Source: Pseudaminobacter sp040049255
GTDB lineage: Bacteria > Pseudomonadota > Alphaproteobacteria > Rhizobiales > Rhizobiaceae
Length of the DNA stretch: 64,000 nt
Assembly: GCF_040049255.1 (NCBI RefSeq)
Contig: NZ_JBDZDR010000006.1
Location: 62,001-126,000 of the forward strand
Direction of reading: 5' to 3'
Below are positions 53,258-62,045 of the stretch, in pieces. Position 1 is the stretch's first letter; every line of letters starts with the position of its first letter. The position numbers and the translations under genes are program-made. The notes beneath the pieces are model-generated. The model searched no databases and was not told the origin of the DNA. It saw only the letters and a program-made list of their open reading frames with translations.

Positions 53258-55485
53258 CACGTTCTCCTCTGAAGCTTGGGCATTATCGACTGGAACGCTT
53301 CGATCACCGCGTCCACGAAGGTGTCGTCATTGATGTTGGCGCGCACGCGCTGGATGCGGCGTTGCGGCGTCTGTCGCACCGTGCGCTCGAGGGCCTCGAA
53401 CAAAGCATCGTCGGCCTCGGGGTCGTGGAAGGCGCCGCCTGGGGCATCGAGCATCGAAACCCCGCCCTCGGGCAGCAGGAAGCGGACGGGCCCGTTCATC
53501 TGGTTGAGCCGCACGCCGATCCATTCGCCGAAGGTGCGGTTCTCGTCCCGCGTCGTGCGCATCAGCGTCACGTTGGGGTTGTGGATCACGAATTTGCGGC
53601 TCTTGAACTTGTCAGGGACGCTGTCGCGCGAGCCGAAATTGACCATGTCGAGCGCGCCGACCGAACCCACATAGGGCAGCCCGGTGCGGATCGCCGCGCC
53701 GAAACGGTCCTGGTCGGCGGGCAGCACGCCGCCCACGATCATGTCGGCAATCTCGGTCGTGGTCAGGTCCAGGAAGCCGGCCAGAAGCCGGGAGTCGCCC
53801 AGGCTCTCCATCGCCCGCCCGCCGGTGCCGGTGGCGTGGAAGACGAGGCAGTCATAGTCGGCCTCAAGCCGCTTTGTCACCGCCTGCACGGCGGGAGTCG
53901 TGACGCCGAACATGGTGATGCCGACGGCGGGACGCGCCGACTTGCGCTTTTCTTCCCAGGCCTGCGCGTCGGGCAACTGCGCCACCATGCCGGCCATGGC
54001 GTGCGCGGCGTTGCCCAGCACCTGCTCGGTGATGGAGTTCAGCCCCTGCACGTCGGCCACCGAGTGGAACATCATGATGTCGGCGCCGCCGACATATTTG
54101 GCGACGTCGCCGGCCGCGACCGTCGAGACCATGATCTTCGGGATGCCCACCGGCAGCACGCGCATGCCGGCGGTGGCCAGAGTGGTGCCGCCCGAGCCGC
54201 CTGCCGAAATGATGCCGCCCAGGCGCGGCTCGCGCTCCACCCAGCGGGCGAAGGCTTCGGCCATGGCCGTGACCGACTTGCCGCGGTCGCCCGACATGAC
54301 CTCGGACGCGCCATAGGGATGCATGCTCGCCACCTGCGTGGCCGTCACGTCGACGCTCGACGGCTTGCCCGAGGTCGAAAGGTCGACGGTGCGGGCAGGA
54401 ATGCCGAGCGACTTCAGCCGGTCGGCAATGAAGCGCAGTTCCTTGCCCTTGGTGTCGAAGGTTCCGGCAACGAGCACGGTGCGCCCGATGCGCTCGGAGA
54501 AGGGGATGGCGAAGACCTTCTTGAGGTCGTCCTGCGGTGCGGCCTTTTCCACCGCCGCCTGCCGCATGGCCGTCACCGGCACGTTCCAGCGGTTGGGCAA
54601 TGCGGTCACCGGGCGGTAGGCGCCGCCCGCCGGCTGGTCGGCCTGCCCGGCTTCGCTACCGCCGCGCTCGATGCGGTAGACCTCCGCCAGATGTTCCTGC
54701 GCCTGTGCCACTTCCGCCGGCGAAACGGCCTCTTCTTCCGAATGGCGGCCGACGCCGAGCAGCCGCTGCTGCAGGTCGCGGTCGGCGGCCAGCGCCTTGG
54801 CGTCCATGATGCGGTTGATGCGGCCATTGACCATGATCGCGACGCTGTCGGAAACCGCCGTCGCCACGCCGATATTCTGCTCGATGACCAGGATCGCCAT
54901 CTCGCCTTCCTGGCCGAGCGTGATCAGCATCTGCTCGACCTGTTCGACGATGACCGGCGCCAGGCCCTCGGTGGGCTCGTCCATGACGAGCAGCTTGGGG
55001 TCGCTCAGCAGCGCGCGCGAGATCGCCAGCATCTGCTGCTCGCCGCCCGAAAGCTGCGAGCCGCCATTGTTGCGGCGCTCGGCAAGGCGCGGAAACGTCT
55101 GGTAGACGCGCTCGACCGTCCAGCCCGCATCTCTCCGGCTGCCGGCGGAGAGCCGCAGATGCTCGTCCACCGTCAAGCTCGGCCACACGCGCCGCCCTTG
55201 CGGCACATAGCCGACGCCGAGGCGATGGATTTCATGCGGTTCCAGCGAAGAAATCTCGCGACCGTTGACGCGGATCGAGCCGGAGCGGGCGCGCTTCAAG
55301 CCGGCAATGGTGTTGCAGAGCGTCGTCTTGCCCATGCCGTTGCGGCCGACGACTGACAAGACACCACTTTCGAGCGTCAGCGAGACGCCCTGGAGTGCGT
55401 GGCTTTCGCCGTAATAGACCTGCAGATCGTCAATGCGCAGGACGGCCTTGCCCGCCTTGCCGGAAGAAGAAGCACGTTCAGCCAT
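53257..55485 (-). CDS. LivF-type ABC ATPase fused to a Tm-1-like (UPF0261) domain
   Basis: 742 residues. Residues about 15-250 form a branched-chain-type ABC ATPase: Walker A GRNGMGKTT, signature LSGGEQQMLAISRAL, Walker B LLVMDEPTEGLAP and a switch histidine replaced by the E-Q-N of VIEQN. A linker of some 80 residues leads to a UPF0261/Tm-1-like ATP-binding domain (about 335-742): GRTVLVAGTFDTKGKEL, GGIISAGGSGGTTLAT, VFHATGTGGRAMESLG, VPDKFKSRKFVIHNPNVTLMRTT. The LivG gene overlaps its start by eight bases, and the PEP-hydrolase gene overlaps its stop. The fusion ties import to an unknown enzymatic or sensing step. Confidence 0.9.
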   Translation of the reverse strand: MAERASSSGKAGKAVLRIDDLQVYYGESHALQGVSLTLESGVLSVVGRNGMGKTTLCNTIAGLKRARSGSIRVNGREISSLEPHEIHRLGVGYVPQGRRVWPSLTVDEHLRLSAGSRRDAGWTVERVYQTFPRLAERRNNGGSQLSGGEQQMLAISRALLSDPKLLVMDEPTEGLAPVIVEQVEQMLITLGQEGEMAILVIEQNIGVATAVSDSVAIMVNGRINRIMDAKALAADRDLQQRLLGVGRHSEEEAVSPAEVAQAQEHLAEVYRIERGGSEAGQADQPAGGAYRPVTALPNRWNVPVTAMRQAAVEKAAPQDDLKKVFAIPFSERIGRTVLVAGTFDTKGKELRFIADRLKSLGIPARTVDLSTSGKPSSVDVTATQVASMHPYGASEVMSGDRGKSVTAMAEAFARWVEREPRLGGIISAGGSGGTTLATAGMRVLPVGIPKIMVSTVAAGDVAKYVGGADIMMFHSVADVQGLNSITEQVLGNAAHAMAGMVAQLPDAQAWEEKRKSARPAVGITMFGVTTPAVQAVTKRLEADYDCLVFHATGTGGRAMESLGDSRLLAGFLDLTTTEIADMIVGGVLPADQDRFGAAIRTGLPYVGSVGALDMVNFGSRDSVPDKFKSRKFVIHNPNVTLMRTTRDENRTFGEWIGVRLNQMNGPVRFLLPEGGVSMLDAPGGAFHDPEADDALFEALERTVRQTPQRRIQRVRANINDDTFVDAVIEAFQSIMPKLQRRT

Positions 55486-56263
55486 GCTTGCCCCCGAGAT
55501 AGATCTCCTGCACTTCCGGGTCGGCTTCGATTTCCTGCGGCGTGCCTTCCTTGAACAGCCGCCCGTTGTGCATCATCGACACATATTCGGAGACGCGCAG
55601 CGCAACATCAAGATCGTGCTCGATGATGATGTAGCCGATGTGCTTGGGCAGCGCATTGAGGATGGCGACGAGGTCGCGCCGTTCGGTGGGCGACAGGCCC
55701 GCGGCCGGCTCATCGAACAGGATGAAGCGCGGCGCACCCGCAAGCGCCAGCGCGATTTCCAGCTGGCGCTGCTGGCCGTGCGAAAGCGTGGCCACCAGCG
55801 CATCGCGGTCGCGCTCGAGATGCACGGCGTTCAGGATCGATTCCGCCTGCACCATGTTCACGTCACTGGCCGAAGGGCGCAGCACCGAGAAGCGCCGGCG
55901 CGATACGCCCCGACAGGCCAGGAAGATCGAATCCAGAACCGTCAGCCCCTTGAAGAGCTGCGAAATCTGGTAGGTCCGGCGCAGGCCGCGGCGGATGCGC
56001 TCATGCGGCGGCAGGTCGGTTATGTCCTCGCCGAAGAAGCGGATGCGCCCCGCGGTCGGCAGGAAGTCGCCGGTGATGGCGTTGAACAGCGTCGTCTTGC
56101 CGGCGCCGTTGGAGCCGAGGACCGCGCGCCGCTCGCCGGCCGCGATCCTCATGTTGACACCCGTCAACGCCACCAGTGCACCGAAATGACGTGCAATGCC
56201 TTCCAGTTCCAGCGCGTATGCGCCGGAGCCTTGCAGGCGGGATGCTACTGAAATCTCGGCCAC
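55478..56263 (-). CDS. branched-chain-type ABC transporter ATPase, LivG-like
   Basis: 261 residues, the usual length. Walker A GSNGAGKTT, signature LSHGQQRQLEIALALAG, Walker B FILFDEPAAGLSP, and the LivG-type C-terminal extension YVSMMHNGRLFKEGTPQEIEADPEVQEIYLGG. It pairs with the fused LivF-type ATPase to drive import through the LivH and LivM permeases. Its end overlaps the next gene by eight bases. Confidence 0.93.
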   Translation of the reverse strand: MAEISVASRLQGSGAYALELEGIARHFGALVALTGVNMRIAAGERRAVLGSNGAGKTTLFNAITGDFLPTAGRIRFFGEDITDLPPHERIRRGLRRTYQISQLFKGLTVLDSIFLACRGVSRRRFSVLRPSASDVNMVQAESILNAVHLERDRDALVATLSHGQQRQLEIALALAGAPRFILFDEPAAGLSPTERRDLVAILNALPKHIGYIIIEHDLDVALRVSEYVSMMHNGRLFKEGTPQEIEADPEVQEIYLGGKHG

Positions 56264-56286
56264 TGGCGGTCGCCTTGTGCTTGACG

Positions 56287-57531
56287 TTACGGGCAGGACG
56301 GGTTGTCGCGGCCGACAACGCCGAGCTTCAGGAACTCGTCTTCCGGCATGCCGAGGGTCTGGTTCACCTGCGGCACCACCTTCACCAGCTTGTTGTAGAG
56401 GTTGCCGTCGGCGCCTTCCGACACTTCCGTCAGATAGATGTCGGCGATGGCGTTGCGGTTGTGGTCGAGCGAGACCTTGCCGGTCGGGCCTTCGAAGGAA
56501 ACCTTCGCCAGCGCCTCCTGCAGCTTCTTGCCGCCGTCCGAAGTATCCCCACCGACTTCCTCAAGCGCCATCAGCATCGCCTTCATGTCGAGATAATAGG
56601 CGTGGGCAAACAGCGACGGCGACGGGAAGGCGTTGGGCTGCTTCTTGTAGGCCTCGACAAAAGCATTCCAGGCGGGCGTGTCGTTGGTGTCGGCGATCGG
56701 GCCGGCCGAGGGCGTGCCGATCAGGACGTCGCGGATCTTGCCCTTCGAGGTCAAGATGGTCTGGTCGACGGTGATCGAGCCGCCGATCAGCGGTGCAGTG
56801 CCGCCGGCCTGCTGGTACTGCGTCAGGAAGTTCACGCCATCGGCGCCGCCGAGCGCGACATATATGGCGTCGACATCATCCGGGATGGCCGCGATGACCG
56901 AGGAATAGTCCTTGTTGCCGATCGGCACCCACGACTTCGAGGGCACCGTGCCGCCCGCCTTGCAGAACTCGGCCATGAAGCCGAACACCTGCGTGTAGGG
57001 GAACGAGTAGTCTTCCGCGACGGTCGCGACCTTCCTGTAGCCCTTGTCGTTGTAGGCGTAGGTGCCGAGGCCGGCCATCCACTGGGCGCCATCGGTGCCG
57101 AAGCGGAAGAAGTTCGGTGCCGGATCGCGCAGCGTGGTGTCCTGCGCGGCGGAGGCGCCGTTGGCGAAGGTCACGTCGGGATGGGTCTTGGCATAGTCCT
57201 TGACGGCGATGCCCTCGTCGCCGGAGAGCGGGCCGACCAGCACCTTCACGCCGTCCTGCTCGACCAGCTTGCGCGCGGCGCGCACAGCGCTGTCGGGCGA
57301 AGCGTCGGACGAGCCCTTGACGATCTCGATCTTCTTGCCCGCAACCATGCCGCCGACTTCTTCAAGCGCCGTCATGGCGCCGCGCTCGCCGTCTTCGCCG
57401 AGCACGGTGAAGGGGCCCTCGAAGGTCGCCAGAAGGCCGATCTTGATCGAGTCTTCCGCGAGTGCGAGCGACGGGGCAGTGAGCCCGGTAGCCAGCGCAA
57501 GTGCCAAAAGTGTTCGACGATGGATCCTCAT
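56287..57531 (-). CDS. periplasmic substrate-binding protein, LivK/Leu-Ile-Val-type
   Basis: 414 residues with a signal peptide (MRIHRRTLLALALATG..., cleavage near ALA-EDS). The type I periplasmic-binding fold is seen in IKIGLLATFEGPFTVLGEDGERGA at the start, LVGPLSGDEGIAVKDYA and a C-terminal PSPSLFAHAYYLDMKAML. The family takes amino acids, but also many aromatic acids, amides and short-chain compounds, so the ligand is open. GGGAGGGAA precedes the ATG at 57531. It lies between the permease and ATPase genes of the same importer. Confidence 0.9.
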   Translation of the reverse strand: MRIHRRTLLALALATGLTAPSLALAEDSIKIGLLATFEGPFTVLGEDGERGAMTALEEVGGMVAGKKIEIVKGSSDASPDSAVRAARKLVEQDGVKVLVGPLSGDEGIAVKDYAKTHPDVTFANGASAAQDTTLRDPAPNFFRFGTDGAQWMAGLGTYAYNDKGYRKVATVAEDYSFPYTQVFGFMAEFCKAGGTVPSKSWVPIGNKDYSSVIAAIPDDVDAIYVALGGADGVNFLTQYQQAGGTAPLIGGSITVDQTILTSKGKIRDVLIGTPSAGPIADTNDTPAWNAFVEAYKKQPNAFPSPSLFAHAYYLDMKAMLMALEEVGGDTSDGGKKLQEALAKVSFEGPTGKVSLDHNRNAIADIYLTEVSEGADGNLYNKLVKVVPQVNQTLGMPEDEFLKLGVVGRDNPSCP

Positions 57532-57583
57532 GATTACTTCCCTCCCTGGTTGTCTTTGGATCAATCTGAAGCCGCCCGTTTCC

Positions 57584-58612
57584 TCATGGACCCGAGCGCA
57601 AGGATTCCTGGGCCAGATGTGGTTTGATCCTTCCCCACAACCCAAGAAGACCGTCTGGCGACACGAAAACGATCACCAGAAAGAACAGGCCGATCAGCGT
57701 GTTGAACCGTTCGGCGCCGACGATATCGATGGCAAATGTCTGCATCAGAACCACCACGACAGCGCCGAGGAACGGCCCGATGGGATGGCGCATGCCGCCG
57801 ATCACGGCGATGATCAGCACATTGATGGCGGCGCCGACATTGATGGTGCCGGGCGAGATGCGGCCGTTGAACCAGACCAGCAGCACGCCAGCCAGGCCGG
57901 CGATGATGCCGGCGTAGAAATAGGCCACAACCTTGTGCGCGGTGACGTTGAAGCCGAGCGCGCGCATGCGGCGCGGATTGTCGCGCACTGCCTGCAGCGT
58001 CAGCCCGTAGGTGGAGCGCGACCCGTAGAGCACGGCCGCATAGGCGATCACCGCAAAGCCGAGGCACAGATAGTAGAACGGCACCGGGTCGCGCCAGTTG
58101 ACGCCCCAGAACTCCGGCGCGCGAATGCCGGTGTAGCCGGGAAAGCCGTTGAACAGCGAATAGTTCTGCTGGGTGAAATAGAAGAAGGCCGTCGCGATCG
58201 CGAGCGTGATCATGATCGTGTAGATGCCTTCGGTGCGATTGGAGATGACACCAATCAGCGCCGAAGCGATCGCTGCGATCAGCGTCGCGAAGGGCACCAC
58301 GATCCAGAACGGCCAGCCAAAACCGTGCACGCCGGAATTGTTAAGCCCGAACACCGCCACCGTGTAGCCGGCGACGCCTGCCACCGAAATCTGCGCCAGG
58401 CTGACCATGCCGCCATAGCCGGCAAGCAGCATCAGCGAGAGCGCGATCATGCCGAAGATCAGCGAATAGGCGCCGATCTGGGTCAGGAAGAAGTTCGACG
58501 CCACCGCCGGATAGAGCGCAAGCAGCACCAGAAGCACGATGTTGCCCGCGCCGATCCTTTCCAGGATCGACTGCGCGGCGGCCGGCTTGTCGGTCGGGGC
58601 AAGGGCCGTCAT
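57584..58612 (-). CDS. branched-chain-type ABC permease, LivM-like
   Basis: 342-residue inner-membrane permease with about ten hydrophobic helices. Family markers are YSLIFGMIALSLMLLAGYGGMVSLAQISVAGVAGY and the EAA-like cytoplasmic loop AVRDNPRRMRALGFNV. It overlaps the LivH gene by four bases (ATGA). It forms the transport channel with LivH. Confidence 0.93.
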   Translation of the reverse strand: MTALAPTDKPAAAQSILERIGAGNIVLLVLLALYPAVASNFFLTQIGAYSLIFGMIALSLMLLAGYGGMVSLAQISVAGVAGYTVAVFGLNNSGVHGFGWPFWIVVPFATLIAAIASALIGVISNRTEGIYTIMITLAIATAFFYFTQQNYSLFNGFPGYTGIRAPEFWGVNWRDPVPFYYLCLGFAVIAYAAVLYGSRSTYGLTLQAVRDNPRRMRALGFNVTAHKVVAYFYAGIIAGLAGVLLVWFNGRISPGTINVGAAINVLIIAVIGGMRHPIGPFLGAVVVVLMQTFAIDIVGAERFNTLIGLFFLVIVFVSPDGLLGLWGRIKPHLAQESLRSGP

Positions 58613-59646
58613 CGCGCCTTCCCCATGATGCCCTGCGGCCGCACGGCCAGAACCACCACCATGATGACGAAGGTGAGCACGATGCCATAGGTGGGGAAAT
58701 AGACGAGGCCGATCTGCTCGGCCAGCCCGATCAACAGCGCGCCGATGGCCGCTCCCGTGATCGAGCCCATGCCGCCCACGATCACCACTACGAGCGAGGC
58801 GAGCAGGTAGCGCACGTCTTCGCCGGGCGCCACCGAAAGCGCCGAGCCGCCGACGACGCCAGCAAAGCCGGCCAGCCCCGCGCCGATGGCAAAGACGATG
58901 GCGAACACGGCATGCACATTCACGCCCGAGGCCGACAGCATGGCGCGGTCGTCAACGCCGGCGCGGATCATCATGCCAACCCGCGTGCGGTTGAGCATCA
59001 GCCAGAGCCCGACGCCGATGATGATGGCCACGGCGAGCACGACGAGGCGGTAGAACGGATAGCGCAGGAACACGGCCTCGCCGCTGGACTTGACCGCGGT
59101 GACGAACGGCAAGGCGACCGCGCCGTCGAGCCATGCAGGCGTGACGATCTGATAGGTGGTGCCGGTCCATACCGCCAGCATCAGGTCGGCCGCGACAATG
59201 GAGATGCCGATCGTCACCAGCGTCTGGCGCAGATCGTCGCCCTCGAGCCGCCGGAAGACGAAGACCTGCATGACGAGCCCGACCAGCGCCAGCACGACGA
59301 AGCCGGCCGCCACGCCGAGCAGCCAGTAGCCAGTGCGGGTGGCCACCTCGTAGCCGATATAGGCGCCGAGCAGATAGAGCGAGCCATGCGCGAGATTGAC
59401 GTTGCGCATCAGGCCGAAGACCAGCGTGAAGCCGCTTGCCACGAGGAAGTAGAGCCCTGCCAGTGTCACCCCGTTGAGAACGGCGCTGACGAAGGCCTTC
59501 TTCGAAGTGAGGATCGAGTTCAGCCAGTCCGGCCAGACGGCAAGCATCAGCCAGGCGAACAGCGCGGCCGCGAGGAGCCAGAACAGCCCCCAAGCCTGCC
59601 GGCGGGTGAAGATTGGCTGCGTCGATGGCTGGTCGAGAATACTCAT
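58609..59646 (-). CDS. branched-chain-type ABC permease, LivH-like
   Basis: 345-residue inner-membrane permease. Markers include LNGVTLAGLYFLVASGFTLVFGLMRNVNLAHGSLYLLGAYIGY near the N terminus and the cytoplasmic loop MIRAGVDDRAMLSASGVNVHAVF. ATG at 59646 is chosen; a GTG three codons upstream is possible. It is the first gene of the importer block and is separated from the amidohydrolase by the 44-bp palindromic repeat, so the two blocks may be differently transcribed. Confidence 0.92.
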   Translation of the reverse strand: MSILDQPSTQPIFTRRQAWGLFWLLAAALFAWLMLAVWPDWLNSILTSKKAFVSAVLNGVTLAGLYFLVASGFTLVFGLMRNVNLAHGSLYLLGAYIGYEVATRTGYWLLGVAAGFVVLALVGLVMQVFVFRRLEGDDLRQTLVTIGISIVAADLMLAVWTGTTYQIVTPAWLDGAVALPFVTAVKSSGEAVFLRYPFYRLVVLAVAIIIGVGLWLMLNRTRVGMMIRAGVDDRAMLSASGVNVHAVFAIVFAIGAGLAGFAGVVGGSALSVAPGEDVRYLLASLVVVIVGGMGSITGAAIGALLIGLAEQIGLVYFPTYGIVLTFVIMVVVLAVRPQGIMGKAR

Positions 59647-59700
59647 GCATCGCACCGCGAGTTCAAAGAGATGCGCCTTGGATTGTCGCGTTCCTTCGCG

Positions 59701-59854
59701 CCCCCCTCTGTCCTGCCGGACATCTCCCCCACAAGGGGGGAGATTTGCAGCTCGGCTTGCGGCGCCTGTCCTGCAAGGTCGAAGAGTGGCGAAAGCTGTA
59801 GTGACAGCTGATCTCCCCCCTTGTGGGGGAGATGTCCGGCAGGACAGAGGGGGG
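59701..59854. repeat. 44-bp perfect inverted repeat around a 66-bp spacer
   Basis: Arms 59701-59744 and 59811-59854 are exact reverse complements over 44 bases, starting CCCCCCTCTGTCCTGCCGGA. From memory, this sequence is a dispersed intergenic palindromic element of Mesorhizobium and relatives. It has no open frame and no visible target duplication. As RNA it would form a very stable hairpin between amidohydrolase and permease genes and may act as a terminator or mRNA stabiliser. Confidence 0.92.
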
Positions 59855-59887
59855 TAACGTGGAGCGCCGACATGGAAGACCTCTCCG

Positions 59888-61210
59888 TTAGGCGGTCAGC
59901 CGCCGGCGCTGTTCGTTCATGCGCGGCGCCTTGTGGAACTTGCCGTCCTTCATGATGGCGAGGATGCGGTTCTTGTCCTGCAGGATGCGCACGTCGGCCG
60001 TCGGATCGCCGTCGATGAGCAGAATGTCGGCGAGATAGCCTTCCTTGATCATGCCGAGCTCGTCGCCCATGTTCATGATCTCGCCGCCATACTTCGTGCC
60101 TGCCATGATGGCTTCCATGGGCGAGAAGCCGAGCATCTCGACGAAGGTCTGGATGTCCTTGGCGTTGGTGCCCTGCGGCGTCCAGGCAAAGCCATAGTCG
60201 CCGCCGATGCAGATGCGGATGCCGCGGCGATGCATCTTCTTCATCGTGTCGATGCACATTTCCAGCTCGCGCTCATATTCCATGGCGAGCGCCGAGCCGG
60301 GCTTGATGCCCCATTGCTCGGCATGACGCGCCGTGTTGATCAGCCATGCCATGCCGGGCGCCACGAGGTGCCTGTCCTTTGCCGCCTCCAGCAGGTCGAG
60401 CGCTTCTTCGTCGGCAAAGGAGGCGTGGTAGATGTTCTGGATGCCGTGGCGGATGCACTGCTTGACCGAGCCCGAAGAGCGGGCGTGGGCAGAAAGCACC
60501 TTGTTGCGGCAGCGCGCTTCCTGCGCGGCCATCGCCACCTCTTCCTCCGACATCGGCGTTTCCTCGGCGCCCATGCCGGTGATGGACTCGCCCGAGAGGT
60601 TGAGCTTGATGGAGTCGACGCCGTATTTGATCAGCGTGCGCACCGTGCGGCGGATTTCCTCCGGGCCCGAAACGACGAGGCCGAGGTTCAGGCCCTCATG
60701 CGGGATATGCGAGGGCGCGGAATCGCCGAGACCGCCCACGGTGGTGATCTCCGGCCCCGCCGCCAGATAGCGCGGGCCGGGGAAGCGGCCCTGATTGATG
60801 AACTTTTTTGCCACCACGTCCAGGCGCGGCTTGGCCGCCGCGGCGCCCCGGCCGGCGGTGAAGCCGGCATCGAGCACCAGCTTGGCCATTTCCATGGTCA
60901 CCAGCATGTGCTCCTCGGTCTCCATCATCTGGATGGGATCGATGCCGGGCGCGTTGTTCCACGAAAGATGCAGGTGGGCGTCGATCATGCCGGGCATGAG
61001 CGTCGCGCCCATGCCGTCGATGACGGTCGTGCCGCCATAGGCCGACGATGGCGAGCCGAAGCGCGACGAACCGCGGGTGATCTGCTTGATGCGATTGCCC
61101 TGGACCAGCACCTCGCCGGAGTAAGGATATTCGCCGGTGGCATCGAGGATGCGCACATTGGTGAACAGCGTGCTACCCGAGCCGTTTCCGCTCCAGCTAT
61201 CGTCTGCCAT
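59888..61210 (-). CDS. metal-dependent amidohydrolase
   Basis: 440-residue amidohydrolase-superfamily enzyme (imidazolonepropionase/prolidase-like branch). It has an N-terminal beta-sandwich strand (TLFTNVRILDATGEYPYSGEVLVQGNRI), the metal motif DAHLHL near residues 77-82, a central lysine in SIKLNLSGES, histidines in LSAHARSSG and NIYHASF, and the catalytic aspartate candidate in CIGGDYGF. It should cleave an amide, lactam or ester bond. GGAGGAAGAG precedes the ATG. It follows the alpha/beta hydrolase in the same direction. Confidence 0.88.
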   Translation of the reverse strand: MADDSWSGNGSGSTLFTNVRILDATGEYPYSGEVLVQGNRIKQITRGSSRFGSPSSAYGGTTVIDGMGATLMPGMIDAHLHLSWNNAPGIDPIQMMETEEHMLVTMEMAKLVLDAGFTAGRGAAAAKPRLDVVAKKFINQGRFPGPRYLAAGPEITTVGGLGDSAPSHIPHEGLNLGLVVSGPEEIRRTVRTLIKYGVDSIKLNLSGESITGMGAEETPMSEEEVAMAAQEARCRNKVLSAHARSSGSVKQCIRHGIQNIYHASFADEEALDLLEAAKDRHLVAPGMAWLINTARHAEQWGIKPGSALAMEYERELEMCIDTMKKMHRRGIRICIGGDYGFAWTPQGTNAKDIQTFVEMLGFSPMEAIMAGTKYGGEIMNMGDELGMIKEGYLADILLIDGDPTADVRILQDKNRILAIMKDGKFHKAPRMNEQRRRLTA

Positions 61211-61265
61211 CTCTTCCTCCCAAAAGTGGCAAGGCGCCCTCTGTGCGCCGGTGTTCGTCGTCAGA

Positions 61266-62045
61266 TCACCGGTCTGCGCGCCTTAGAAATTCCGTCAGTT
61301 TCTGGTTGCACTCGCGCGGATGCTCAACCGTAGCCCAATGGCCGCATCTGTCCATGGGAGACAGCACGGCGCCCTTGATCTTGTCGGCCAGCGCCTGGCC
61401 GACGCTCATCGGGCTGACCACGTCCGCGTCGCCGGTGACCAGCAGCGTCGGCGCATTGATCCGGCGCGCATCGACTGCGTTTGCCTTGGCCAGCGCCTCG
61501 CAGGTGCGGGCATAGGATTCCGGGTCCTGCCGCGTGATCGATTCCCGCACGAAGGCCACCGCCGCCGGCGAATTCTCCCGCGTATATGCCGACAGCGCAT
61601 TGGCCGAGACCTGGTCGGCGATGTCGGACATGCCGCCCGAGCGCGCGAGCCTGGCGCGCGCCGCCAGCCCCTGGCGCATGGCCTCCGCCGGCTCGGCCAG
61701 TGCGCCAAACAGGCAAAGCGAAGCCACCAGCTCCGGCTTGCCGGCCGCAACCTGCTGGCAGACGATGGTGCCCATGGAGTGGCCGACGAAATGCGCCCGG
61801 CTCACCCCCACCCCATCCATCGCGCGTATGACCGCCTCGCTCATCATCTCGATGGTGAGCGGATCGAGCGGCCGCGCCGAGCGGCCCGAACCCGGAAGAT
61901 CGACCCGGATGACGCGATAGCCCGACAGTGCCTGCATCTGCGGCTGGAACATGTTGGACGTTCCGCCCAGGCCGTGGATCATCACCACCGGGAACCCCTC
62001 CCCGGTGACTTCCACGACGGTCTGGCCAACGGTGACCGTGGTCAT
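61266..62045 (-). CDS. alpha/beta hydrolase, PcaD-like
   Basis: 259 residues. The oxyanion loop is MIHGLGGTSNMF, the nucleophile Ser90 lies in VGHSMG, the acid is in VTGDADVV and the histidine in CGHWATVEHP. The nearest familiar types are 3-oxoadipate enol-lactonase and meta-cleavage-product hydrolases. Its ATG overlaps the stop of the FAH-family gene as ATGA, so the two probably act in consecutive steps on one intermediate. Confidence 0.9.
   Translation of the reverse strand: MTTVTVGQTVVEVTGEGFPVVMIHGLGGTSNMFQPQMQALSGYRVIRVDLPGSGRSARPLDPLTIEMMSEAVIRAMDGVGVSRAHFVGHSMGTIVCQQVAAGKPELVASLCLFGALAEPAEAMRQGLAARARLARSGGMSDIADQVSANALSAYTRENSPAAVAFVRESITRQDPESYARTCEALAKANAVDARRINAPTLLVTGDADVVSPMSVGQALADKIKGAVLSPMDRCGHWATVEHPRECNQKLTEFLRRADR

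Noticed and set aside
53362..55356. 664-codon frame opposite the LivF-Tm-1 fusion
   Set aside because: Histidine- and arginine-rich antisense artefact; both domains on the other strand are conserved.
59701..59854. Insertion sequence or transposon end
   Set aside because: The 44-bp arms enclose only 66 bp without a transposase and no target duplication was seen, so it is a palindromic repeat rather than a mobile gene unit.
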